Shown here piece after piece: positions 54,777-63,044 of a stretch of DNA of 64,000 bases; the first letter of the stretch is position 1, and each line of letters opens with the position of its first letter. Under the pieces are notes generated by a model that ran no database searches, was not told the origin of the DNA, and saw only the letters and a program-made list of their open reading frames with translations. Both the position numbers and the translations under genes were made by a program. The DNA lies in contig JADCEN010000009.1 in the NCBI GenBank assembly GCA_020250175.1, positions 1-64,000 of the forward strand. Direction: 5' to 3'. The stretch comes from Rhodobacter sp. GTDB taxonomy: Bacteria; Pseudomonadota; Alphaproteobacteria; Rhodobacterales; Rhodobacteraceae.

Positions 54777-56920
54777 GCCGCCCCGCCAAAATCAAGGCGG
54801 CGGGCCTGACGGCGGGTTTGCAGCCAGCCGATGATCCGGGCGCGGATACCGGCCCGGCGGCGTTCCCAGCGCGTCGGATTGTGCACCACATCGGCGCGGT
54901 AGAAGGATGGGCACAGCACGGCGGCATCGGCCACCTCGCCACAGTTGCCGCAACCGACACAGCTTTGGTCGATGCTGGCCACCGGATCGTCGCGCAGCGG
55001 GTCATCCAGCCGTTTCAGGCTGAGCGACGGGCAACCGGACAGGCGGATGCAGGCGTGATCGCCGGTGCAGATCGCCTCGTCCACGCCGAAGCGCGGGGCT
55101 TCCACCCGGCGTCCGTCGCGGATCGCCTGCTGTCGCAGCGGCTTTTCCCGGCGCTGCCGGTTGAGCATGCATTCGGATGAGGCGACGATCACTTTCGGGC
55201 CGGGGGCGTCCGTGGTCAGCGCCTCGCGCAATACATCGCGGACATGGCCCACGTCATAGGTATTGCTGACCTCGCGCACCCAATTGATACCGATCCCCTT
55301 CACCGCCTTGGAAATGGGGTTTTTCGTGGCCTTGGCGGCATTGTCGGCGCGCGATGACATCACATCCTGCCCGCCGGTCGCGGCGGAATAGTAATTGTCC
55401 ACCACCACCGCCAGCCCGTCGGACTTGTTGAAGACCATATTGGTGAAGGACGACGACAGGCCATTGTGCCAGAATCCGCCATCCCCGATGATGGAAATGG
55501 GCCGCCGTTCGCCGCCGCCGTCAAAAGCACCGTTGGCGGCGGGGCCAAGGCCGTAGCCCATGGTGGCCCCGCCGACTTCGAAGGGGGGCAGCGCGCCGAA
55601 CAGATGGCAGCCGATATCGGCGCTGATCTGGTGCTTGCCCAATTCCTTTTGCACCAGTTTCAGCGCGGCAAAGATCGGGCGTTCCGGGCAGCCGGTACAA
55701 AAGCCCGGCGGGCGGACCGGCACGGTTTTCGACAGGTCCGGAATGGCGGGCGCATTCCGGTTCGGCGCGCGCACCTGCGCGGGCAGAAGATGGGGGGCGG
55801 CCTGTTTCAGAAAGGCCGTCACACCGTCCAGCAGGACCTGCCCGGTATATTCGCCCGCCATCGGCAGCATATCCTTGCCATGCAGCCGCACCGTGCTTTG
55901 CGCGCGGTACAGGAAGGTGGACAGGGTCTGCTCGATAAACTCGGGCTGGCCTTCCTCGACCACAAGAAGCGACTCCTTGCCTTGCGCAAAATCGAGGAAC
56001 TCCGGCGCAACCAGCGGATAGGTGACGTTCAGCACATAAAGCGGCACTTGGGTTTCGCCGTAGATGTCGGCCAGCCCAAGGCGTTGCAGGGCGCGCACAA
56101 CCCCGTTGTACATGCCGCCCTGCACAACGATGCCGACGGGGGCCTGCTGCGGGCCGAACTGTTCGTTCAGGCGGTGCTCCAGCACATAACGCTCTGCCGC
56201 GGGCCAGCGGTTCTTCACCTTGTCCTGTTCATGGACATAGGACATCGGCGGCAGGACCACACGGGCGAAATCGCTGCGCGGGGCTGACAGGGCGTCGCGC
56301 ACCGACAGGGCGGGGCGCCGGTTGTCGCGGGTGGTGAAGCTGCCGGTCACATGGCAGGACCGGATGCGCACCGTCAGCATGACCGGGGAATTCGACGCCT
56401 CGGACAGGGCAAAGCCATGGTCCACCGCCCTGACGATGCTGGGCAGGTTGGGGCGCGGGTCCAGCAGCCAGAACTGCGATTTCATTGCAAAGGCGTGGCT
56501 GCGTTCCTGCATGATGGACGAGCCTTCGCCATAATCCTCGCCCAGGATGATCAGCGCCCCGCCGGTGACACCGGAGGACGACAGGTTCGCCAGCGCGTCC
56601 GATGCAACGTTGACACCGACCGGCCCCTTGAAGGTCACGGCCCCCCGGATCGGGTAATGTACCGAAGCCGCCAGCATGGCCGCCGCTGCCGCCTCGTTCG
56701 CGTTCGCCTCGAACCGCACGCCAAGCTCTGCCAGCAGGTCCTGCGCATCGGCCAGCACATCCATCAGATGGCTGATCGGCGCGCCCTGATAGCCACCGAC
56801 ATAGCCGACGCCGTTTTCCAGCAGGGCCTTGGTCAGCGCCAGAATGCCTTCGCCGGTAAAGGTTTGGCCCGCCCGCAGACGCAGGTCTTCGACTTCTGCC
56901 TTGAACGACCGTTCCGCCAT
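54773..56920 (-). CDS. iorA: Indolepyruvate:ferredoxin oxidoreductase subunit alpha
   Basis: 715 residues. Pyrimidine-binding thiamin domain at the N-terminus (GYVGGYQGAPISHLMDVLAD, EANANEAAAAAMLAA), a C-terminal-half TPP-binding domain (GCPERPIFAALKL, DIGCHLFGALPPFEVGGATMGYG, IIGDGGFWHNGLSSS) and a 2[4Fe-4S] ferredoxin-like tail (CTGDHACIRLSGCPSLSLKR; CVGCGNCGEVADAAVLCP). The first cluster motif is the family's atypical spacing. Oxygen-sensitive chemistry in an otherwise aerobic gene set is notable but known in alphaproteobacteria. Follows MarR by 11 nt. Confidence 0.92.
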   Translation of the reverse strand: MAERSFKAEVEDLRLRAGQTFTGEGILALTKALLENGVGYVGGYQGAPISHLMDVLADAQDLLAELGVRFEANANEAAAAAMLAASVHYPIRGAVTFKGPVGVNVASDALANLSSSGVTGGALIILGEDYGEGSSIMQERSHAFAMKSQFWLLDPRPNLPSIVRAVDHGFALSEASNSPVMLTVRIRSCHVTGSFTTRDNRRPALSVRDALSAPRSDFARVVLPPMSYVHEQDKVKNRWPAAERYVLEHRLNEQFGPQQAPVGIVVQGGMYNGVVRALQRLGLADIYGETQVPLYVLNVTYPLVAPEFLDFAQGKESLLVVEEGQPEFIEQTLSTFLYRAQSTVRLHGKDMLPMAGEYTGQVLLDGVTAFLKQAAPHLLPAQVRAPNRNAPAIPDLSKTVPVRPPGFCTGCPERPIFAALKLVQKELGKHQISADIGCHLFGALPPFEVGGATMGYGLGPAANGAFDGGGERRPISIIGDGGFWHNGLSSSFTNMVFNKSDGLAVVVDNYYSAATGGQDVMSSRADNAAKATKNPISKAVKGIGINWVREVSNTYDVGHVRDVLREALTTDAPGPKVIVASSECMLNRQRREKPLRQQAIRDGRRVEAPRFGVDEAICTGDHACIRLSGCPSLSLKRLDDPLRDDPVASIDQSCVGCGNCGEVADAAVLCPSFYRADVVHNPTRWERRRAGIRARIIGWLQTRRQARRLDFGGAA

Positions 56921-56931
56921 GCCCGCCCCCT

Positions 56932-57408
56932 TCAGAAATCGTGTTTACGGATATTGCCCAGCATCGTTTGCAGCGTGGCGACGAAGGCGCGGCGTTCATC
57001 TTCGGGAATGCCCTGAAACATCCGCGCGTAAGCGGCGGCCATCTTTGGCCACATCGCCTCGAAGGCGGCGCGACCGGTTTCGGTGATGTGAACGCGGGTC
57101 GCCCGACTGTCACCGGCATCGGTTTCGCGCTGGATCAGGCCTTCGCCTGCCAGTTGATCGAGGGCGCGCGACAGGGTGGATTGTTCAACCACGGCATAGA
57201 CCGCCAGTTCCCGGATCAAGGGCGCGTCGATCACCGACAGGACCGCCAGCGCCCGCATCTTCGGCGTGCTCAGCCCAAGCCCGGCCAAATCGGCCCGCAG
57301 GCTGGCGTTGTAGCGGCCCATGATGCGGTTCATCAGATAGGGCGCGAAATTGCCCAGGCCGATCTCGCCCAAACCGGGCAGGCCCGCGATGCGGCGCTGA
57401 TCCGTCAT
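56932..57408 (-). CDS. MarR-family transcriptional regulator
   Basis: 158 residues. FAPYLMNRIMGRYNASLRADLAGLGLSTPKMRALAVL leads into the winged helix (VEQSTLSRALDQLAGEGLIQRE as recognition helix, DSRATRVHITETGRAAFEAMWP as wing). Overlaps the FAD oxidoreductase stop by 4 nt and lies within the cluster it probably controls. Distinct in sequence from the MarR at 45690-46142. The candidate site is in the divergent promoter at about 59824-59839. Confidence 0.88.
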   Translation of the reverse strand: MTDQRRIAGLPGLGEIGLGNFAPYLMNRIMGRYNASLRADLAGLGLSTPKMRALAVLSVIDAPLIRELAVYAVVEQSTLSRALDQLAGEGLIQRETDAGDSRATRVHITETGRAAFEAMWPKMAAAYARMFQGIPEDERRAFVATLQTMLGNIRKHDF

Positions 57409-58967
57409 GCACCCAGCGCCTTTGCCGCCAGATAGCCCGATCCGCCGCCCAGACCCGGACCGGGATGGGTCGAGGCACCGATGTGGCGCAGCCCGCGCAG
57501 GGCGAAGGTGCCGTTGGTCGAGTGGCTGAACGGCCGCCAGAGGAAGAACTGGTCAATGGCGCAGGCCCCGCCATAGGGATCGCCCCCGACAAGGTTGATG
57601 TTCATCGCCGCCAGATCGGCCGGGGAACAGGCGCGGCGCGCCCGCTTGATGCGGTCAAACCCCTTGATATGCCGCGACAGGATGCGCTCGATCCGGTCGG
57701 CAAAGGCCTCTCGCGTGGCGTCGGTCCAGTCGGGGGTGGTTTCAATCTCGTCCGCCGCATCGCCCTTGATGACGCGCGGGGCATCGGGGATCTGCAGCCA
57801 GAGCACCGCCTTGCCGTCCGGGGCGCGGGTGGGGTCCAGCCGGTGGGGCTGGCCCACGCAGATCGTCGGCGTGACGGGCAGCAGGCCGCGTTCCGCCTCG
57901 TTGGCGGATTTCGACACGCTGTCAATGCCGTCGGCCAGGTGGATCAGGGCGACATCGTCCAGACCCGGTGTCAGCCATTCCGGGGACCGGTCCAGCGCAT
58001 AGTGCAATTGGAAGTTGCCGCGCCCGTGGCGGAAGGTGGCGGCTGCGGCGCGGTCTTCGGGCAGGTTCACGTCGCGCAGAAGCCGGTGCATCAACTGCCC
58101 CGGCGCAACCGAGGCAAGCACGGATTTCGCCGCGATGGTTTCACCGCCGGCAAGCACCACGCCGGTCACGCGCCCGTCGCGCTGCGTGATCCGGTCCACA
58201 TCCGCGCGGGTGCGGATTGCGCCGCCCTGCGCCTCGATCAGGCGGCGGAAGGCGGCGGCGGCCTGCCCTGCCCCGCCCTTGACCACCGGCGCCCCAGCGG
58301 CTTCCAGCGCAAAGGCAATGACCCGGCCCATCTTGCCGGAATAGGCGCTTTCCGGGGTCAGCCCGGTATGCAGGACCCAGGGTGCCCACAGCGCCTGTGC
58401 CAGCGGGCTGTGATAGGTTCCCAGCCAGCCGCGCGCCGGGGCCAGTGCCGCGCCGAACCAGGCCAGCAATCCGCGCGCCCCGCGCTGGCGCATCTGGCGC
58501 AACAGCAGCTTCGCCGTCCCCCAGGACCAGAGCGACCCGCCCAGTAACGCAAACAGAAAGGGCGCTTCGGCCTCGATCGCGCCGACGTCGGCGGCGTGCC
58601 TGTCGCCATCGCCCGCAGCCAGCGCGTTCAGCGCCGCCATGTTGCGTGCCCGATCGGTGGTCAGCACAAGGGCCGATCCGTCCGGGCGCAGCACGGCGGT
58701 CGGCTGTGCCGTATGGCAGAATTCCAGCCCGTGACGCGCCAGGTCTTCGGCCAGCGCCGCATAGGCGGGCGAGGTCAGGAACAGGACAAAAGTTGCCGCC
58801 ATCACGTCATGCCGGAAGCCGGGCAGGGTCACCTCATCGGTGATCATGCAGCCGCCGATCCGGTCTTCCCGTTCCAGCACCAGCACGCGGTCGCCCTTTC
58901 GGGCCAGCAGCGCCGCCGCGACCAGCGCGTTGATGCCGGACCCGATGATGACGTGATCGACGGCCAC
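57405..58967 (-). CDS. PYROXD2/phytoene-dehydrogenase-like FAD oxidoreductase, copy A
   Basis: 520 residues. FAD-binding DHVIIGSGINALVAAALLARKG at the N-terminus with LEREDRIGGCMITDEVTLPGFRHD, and the C-terminal family end RHIGASTHPGPGLGGGSGYLAAKAL. Shares blocks with the divergent copy B (59868-61439), such as NLVGGD and APDGKAVLWLQ, but overall differs, so the two are ancient paralogs in one cluster. Members dehydrogenate C-C or C-N bonds with FAD; substrate unknown. Starts 3 nt after the cyclase stop. Confidence 0.82.
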   Translation of the reverse strand: MAVDHVIIGSGINALVAAALLARKGDRVLVLEREDRIGGCMITDEVTLPGFRHDVMAATFVLFLTSPAYAALAEDLARHGLEFCHTAQPTAVLRPDGSALVLTTDRARNMAALNALAAGDGDRHAADVGAIEAEAPFLFALLGGSLWSWGTAKLLLRQMRQRGARGLLAWFGAALAPARGWLGTYHSPLAQALWAPWVLHTGLTPESAYSGKMGRVIAFALEAAGAPVVKGGAGQAAAAFRRLIEAQGGAIRTRADVDRITQRDGRVTGVVLAGGETIAAKSVLASVAPGQLMHRLLRDVNLPEDRAAAATFRHGRGNFQLHYALDRSPEWLTPGLDDVALIHLADGIDSVSKSANEAERGLLPVTPTICVGQPHRLDPTRAPDGKAVLWLQIPDAPRVIKGDAADEIETTPDWTDATREAFADRIERILSRHIKGFDRIKRARRACSPADLAAMNINLVGGDPYGGACAIDQFFLWRPFSHSTNGTFALRGLRHIGASTHPGPGLGGGSGYLAAKALGA

Positions 58968-58970
58968 CCG

Positions 58971-59762
58971 TCAGCCCTTCGGAACCAGCGCCAGCGCCCG
59001 GATGGGAGAGCCGGTGCCGCGTTCGATCTTCAGGGGGGCCGCAATCAGGATCGCCCCCTTGGGCGGCAGCCTGTCCAGATTGGCCAGGCTGGCCAGGCCA
59101 TAGCGGTTGGCCTTGTGCAGCAGGTTGTGCGCCGGGAAGGGCGGGGTCATGCCACCGGCCTGGCCTGCGTCAGTGCCGATGCACTGGCTGCCCCAGCCGA
59201 CAATGCCCTTGCCGATCAGATAATCGATCACCTCGGCGGTCGGCCCCGGAGTGTGCGGGCCGGTCTCGTCCGCGTTCAGGAACAGGTTTTCGTCATGCGC
59301 ACGCTTGTCCCAGTCGGACCGCAGCACGACCCATTCGCCCGCATTGATCGTGCCATGCCGGGCTTCCCACGCCTTCACATGGTCGATGGTCAGCAGGAAA
59401 TCGGGGTTGGCGGCACAGTCGGCGGCAAAATCCAGCACATTGACCGGGGCCACAAGGCGCTGCACCGGCAGCGTGTCGGTAGAGCCATCGGCATGGTCCT
59501 TGCCGGTGATCCAGTGGCGCGGCGCATCGAAATGGGTGCCGGAATGCTCGCCAAGCTTCAGCCAGTTCCAGGCCCAGAACGGACCGTCCTGATCATATTC
59601 GCTGATCCGGTGAATCTCGATCTTCGGCGTGTCCCTGGCGAAATCCGGCGGCAGTTTCAGAAGCGGTGTCGACGGGCCAAGCGTGCCCGAGCAATCCACC
59701 ACCTCGATCCCGCCCGACAGAAGCATCACGCCAAGGCTTTCAAGAACATTCGCTGCGGTCAT
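58971..59762 (-). CDS. Cyclase-family metal hydrolase (kynurenine formamidase- or isatin hydrolase-like)
   Basis: 263 residues. Metal-binding motif LGEHSGTHFDAPRHW (HxGTHxDxPxHW) of the cyclase superfamily, VVDCSGTLGP at the N-terminus, WVVLRSDWD, GSQCIGTDAGQ and LLHKANRYGLASLANLDRL. It could hydrolyse N-formylkynurenine (completing kynA-kynU) or isatin to isatinate. Longer than typical KynB (about 210), which leans towards the isatin hydrolase type. AGGGAGA precedes ATG 59762; the upstream extension in the frame is antisense to copy B. First gene of the leftward operon. Confidence 0.8.
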   Translation of the reverse strand: MTAANVLESLGVMLLSGGIEVVDCSGTLGPSTPLLKLPPDFARDTPKIEIHRISEYDQDGPFWAWNWLKLGEHSGTHFDAPRHWITGKDHADGSTDTLPVQRLVAPVNVLDFAADCAANPDFLLTIDHVKAWEARHGTINAGEWVVLRSDWDKRAHDENLFLNADETGPHTPGPTAEVIDYLIGKGIVGWGSQCIGTDAGQAGGMTPPFPAHNLLHKANRYGLASLANLDRLPPKGAILIAAPLKIERGTGSPIRALALVPKG

Positions 59763-59823
59763 CACACTCTCCCTGATCTGTCCGGGTCTGCGGCCCGGTG
59801 CGTGAATCATGCTAGACAGAATT

Positions 59824-59839
59824 AAATGCGTTTGCAAAT
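59824..59839. promoter_or_regulatory. Candidate operator in divergent promoter
   Basis: AAATGCGTTTGCAAAT (59824-59839) contains the perfect 8-bp palindrome TTTGCAAA (59831-59838) and a looser TGC-GTTT-GCA symmetry in the 105-bp region between the cyclase and FAD oxidoreductase B starts. An AT-rich island in GC-rich DNA at this place suggests a promoter/operator, perhaps for the MarR at 56932-57408. Symmetry is weaker than at 49215. Confidence 0.3.
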
Positions 59840-59867
59840 ATCCCGGCATGAACAGCGGTGGGGCGGA

Positions 59868-61439
59868 ATGACCGGGGCCTATGACGCGATCCTGATCGGG
59901 GCGGGCCACAACACGCTTGCCGCGGCGCTGCATCTGTCGGCCAAGGGCTGGCGGGTGGCCCTGTTCGAACAGGCCCCGGTGGCGGGCGGTGCGGTAAAGA
60001 CCTGTGACTGTACCCTTCCCGGATTTCGGCATGACTGGGCGGCGATGAACCTGTCGCTGTTTGCCGGGTCGCCGTTTTTCAAGGCATACGGGCCGGAATT
60101 GCAGCGGCACGGCCTGGAATTCGTACCGGTTTCCGCCCCTTTCGCCTCGGTCTTTGCGGATGGAAGCTGGCTGGGCGTGACCACCGATCTGGCCGAAACC
60201 ACGGCGCGGCTGGCAACGGCGTCCCCTGCCGATGCCGAAACCTGGGCGCGGCTGGCCGCCGCCTTTCCCGGCGAGGCCCCGCATCTGTTCGGGCTTCTGG
60301 GCAGCCCGATGCACAGGCGGGCGCTGGGATTTTTCATGCTCAGGACATTGCGCGCCAAGGGTCTGGGCGGCACGCTTGATTTTATCCGTTTCCTGCTGTC
60401 ATCCCCGCGCGGCTGGCTGACAGAGACCTTCGAGGATGACAGGGTGCGCGCCCTGCTGGCCGCCTGGGGAATGCATCTGGATTTTGCGCCCGATGTCGCG
60501 GGCGGGGCGATGTTCCCCTATCTGGAGGGGATGGCGAACCAAAGCTTCGGCATGGTGCTGGGCAAGGGCGGGGCAGACACGGTCGTCCGGGCCCTGGTGG
60601 CCGCCATCACCGCACGGGGCGGCACGGTGGAATGCAACGCGCCGGTGGTGCGGATTGTCCATTCGGGCGGGCGGGCCACGGGGGTTGAACTGGCCGACGG
60701 GCGGCAGATGACGGCCTCGCGCGTCGTGATTGCCGGGGTGGCCCCCGGCGCGCTGGCGCGGCTGGCGGGGCCGACCGGCGAGGCGCGGTTTGACGCCGGC
60801 ATGGCGCGGTTCGCCCATGCGCCCGGAACCATGATGATCCATCTGGCGATGGCGAGTCTGCCTAACTGGACGGCGGGGCAGGAACTGCAGCGCTTTGCTT
60901 ACGTTCATCTGGCCCCGTCGATGGACCAGATGGCGCGGACCTATGCCCAGGCCAAGGCGGGGCTGCTGCCGGACGAGCCAGTCATCGTTGTCGGGCAGCC
61001 CACCGTGGCCGACCCGTCGCGTGCGCCGGAAGGACAACATGTGCTGTGGCTGCAGGTGCGCATGGCCCCCGGCACGATCACGGGCGATGCGGCGGGGGAA
61101 ATCGGGGCAACCGACTGGGCCGAAGCCGCCACGCCCTTTGCCGACCGGGCGCTGGCGTTGCTTGACCGCTATGCGCCGGGGTCACGGGCGAAAATCCTGG
61201 GGCAGCGCATCGTGACACCGGCAGAGCTGGAAGCAGAGAACCCCAATCTTGTCGGCGGGGACCAGCTGTGCGGCAGCCACCATCTGGCGCAGCATTTTCT
61301 GTTCCGCCCGCTGCGGGGCCGGGCCGACGGTTCTACCCCGATCAAGGACCTGCACCTGACCGGCGCCGCCGTCTGGCCCGGGGCCGGAACCGGCGCCGGA
61401 CCCGGCTTTCTTCTTGCCCGCAAACTGGCGGGTGTGTGA
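59868..61439 (+). CDS. PYROXD2/phytoene-dehydrogenase-like FAD oxidoreductase, copy B
   Basis: 523 residues. FAD-binding YDAILIGAGHNTLAAALHLSAKG, FEQAPVAGGAVKTCDCTLPGFRHD, and C-terminal LHLTGAAVWPGAGTGAGPGFLLARKLAG. Transcribed divergently from copy A's operon. ATG 59868 (MTGAYDAILIGAGHN) is preferred to 59826 because a GGTGGGGCGG stretch precedes it and 59826 lies in the putative operator. The following binding-protein gene begins 35 nt downstream, suggesting that oxidoreductase and importer are co-expressed. Confidence 0.82.
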   Translation: MTGAYDAILIGAGHNTLAAALHLSAKGWRVALFEQAPVAGGAVKTCDCTLPGFRHDWAAMNLSLFAGSPFFKAYGPELQRHGLEFVPVSAPFASVFADGSWLGVTTDLAETTARLATASPADAETWARLAAAFPGEAPHLFGLLGSPMHRRALGFFMLRTLRAKGLGGTLDFIRFLLSSPRGWLTETFEDDRVRALLAAWGMHLDFAPDVAGGAMFPYLEGMANQSFGMVLGKGGADTVVRALVAAITARGGTVECNAPVVRIVHSGGRATGVELADGRQMTASRVVIAGVAPGALARLAGPTGEARFDAGMARFAHAPGTMMIHLAMASLPNWTAGQELQRFAYVHLAPSMDQMARTYAQAKAGLLPDEPVIVVGQPTVADPSRAPEGQHVLWLQVRMAPGTITGDAAGEIGATDWAEAATPFADRALALLDRYAPGSRAKILGQRIVTPAELEAENPNLVGGDQLCGSHHLAQHFLFRPLRGRADGSTPIKDLHLTGAAVWPGAGTGAGPGFLLARKLAGV

Positions 61440-61474
61440 GCATGCAAAAAAGAAACTTCAATAGGGATACCATC

Positions 61475-63001
61475 ATGAACCTGAACCGCCGCAGTCTGCT
61501 GCAACTTTCCGCCGCTTCCGTCGCCCTTGGGTTTGCGGGCCTGCCCGCCCGCGCCCAGGCGATTGACGAGCTGGTCATCGCCTATAACGTCACCCTGCCC
61601 AGCTGGGACCCGACCGTTGGCCCCAGCGCCGTCAACCCGACGATCCAGGGCATCTACCAGTCGGTTTTCGACATGTTCATTGCCCAGAACCCGGACCTGA
61701 GCTTTGCGCCCGGTCTGATCACCGAATGGGGCTGGAACGAGGACCGCACCAAGATCAGCATGACGGTGCGCGAGGGCGTCACCTGGCATGACGGATCGCC
61801 CTTCACCCCCGAGGATGTGGTCTGGTCGCTGGAACGCGCCGCCAATCCTGACACAGGCAACCCCATTCAGTTCGTCTGGTCCACGATCGGCAATTTCAGC
61901 ATCGACGGCAACACCATCACCGCCGATGTGCTGCGCTTTGACCCGACGCTGTTCAAATGGATGAGCTTCCTGACCGGCTATGTCCTGCCCAAGGCCTATT
62001 ACGAAAAGGTCGGTGCCGAAGGGTTCGAGGCCGCCCCCATCGGCACCGGCCCCTATATGGTCGAGAAGTTCGAGCGCAACGCCTTTGTCCGGCTGAAGGC
62101 CAATCCGAATTACTGGGGCGGCAAGCCCGAGTTCGAAACGGTGACCATCAAATTCGTGACCGACGCGGCCTCGCGCGTGGCCGAGATCGAAAGCGGCAAT
62201 GCCCATGTCACGCTGGAAATGCCCTATGAGGAATATGACCGGCTGAAGGCGGGCGGCACGCTGAGCGGTACGGCTGTTCCGATTTCGGACATCGGCATGA
62301 TCTTCCTGAACGATATCGACGTGATGACCGACCCGAATGTGCGCATGGCCGCCGCACTGGCCATCGACAAGCAGCTGATCGTGGACCGGCTGCTGTCGGG
62401 CTATGGCGTGCCGATCGACACGCTGCAGACGCCGGACTATGTTGCCTTCGACCCCTCGATCAAGGTGCCCTATAACGAGGCGAAAGCCATCGAGCTTCTG
62501 GCGGCATCGGGTTACGGCCCCGACAACCCGGTGAAGTTCAAGATCCAGACGACCAAGGGCTTCAAGCCCAAGGATTACGAGATGATCCAGGCCATTGTCG
62601 GCCTGTGGCGCAAGGTGGGCATCGAAGCCGAGATCGAGGTCTACGAGATTGCCAAGCATTTCGAGTTGCGCGGGGCGGATCAGCTGGCCCCTGCGGCCTT
62701 CTACAACTGGGGCAATGCGGTGGGCGACCCCACCACCTCGACCGGGTTTGCGATGTTCGGCCCCTCGCCGCATTCGGTCTGGGATGGTGAAGACCTGATC
62801 GCAATGATCGGCCCCCTGTGGGGCGAGACGGACGAGGCCAAGCGCATCGAAGGCTGGAAGGCGGTGGACAGATACATCGCCGACAACGCGCTGGTGATTC
62901 CGCTGATCCAGTATGTGCAGCCGATCCTTGTGGCCCCCGGCGTGGTGGTGACGCCGCATGCCTCGGGCGCGCTGCTGCCGGCACTGATGAAGCGGGCCTG
63001 A
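61475..63001 (+). CDS. Periplasmic solute-binding protein, SBP_bac_5 family, Tat-type signal
   Basis: 508 residues. Begins MNLNRRSLLQLSAASVALGF with a twin-Arg motif (NRRSLLQL) and cleavage near ARAQA, then the family-5 domain (ITEWGWNEDRTKISMTVREGVTWHDGSPFTPEDVVWSLER split over about 70-115; NPNYWGGKP; AALAIDKQLIVDRLL). ATG 61475 has AGGG 8 nt upstream; an alternative at 61442 lacks an RBS and would bury the twin-Arg signal. Its ligand is probably the substrate of the adjacent flavoenzymes. Confidence 0.9.
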   Translation: MNLNRRSLLQLSAASVALGFAGLPARAQAIDELVIAYNVTLPSWDPTVGPSAVNPTIQGIYQSVFDMFIAQNPDLSFAPGLITEWGWNEDRTKISMTVREGVTWHDGSPFTPEDVVWSLERAANPDTGNPIQFVWSTIGNFSIDGNTITADVLRFDPTLFKWMSFLTGYVLPKAYYEKVGAEGFEAAPIGTGPYMVEKFERNAFVRLKANPNYWGGKPEFETVTIKFVTDAASRVAEIESGNAHVTLEMPYEEYDRLKAGGTLSGTAVPISDIGMIFLNDIDVMTDPNVRMAAALAIDKQLIVDRLLSGYGVPIDTLQTPDYVAFDPSIKVPYNEAKAIELLAASGYGPDNPVKFKIQTTKGFKPKDYEMIQAIVGLWRKVGIEAEIEVYEIAKHFELRGADQLAPAAFYNWGNAVGDPTTSTGFAMFGPSPHSVWDGEDLIAMIGPLWGETDEAKRIEGWKAVDRYIADNALVIPLIQYVQPILVAPGVVVTPHASGALLPALMKRA

Positions 63002-63009
63002 GGTTGACG

Positions 63010-63035
63010 GGGGCCGTCCCAAGGCGGGCGGCCCC
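63010..63035 (+). other. Intercistronic hairpin after the second binding-protein gene
   Basis: GGGGCCG (63010-63016) pairs with CGGCCCC (63029-63035) around 12 nt, between the binding-protein stop (63001) and the permease start (63045). Same position as the stronger hairpin at 25214-25241 in the other ABC operon. Confidence 0.5.
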
Positions 63036-63044
63036 TGCCCCGTG

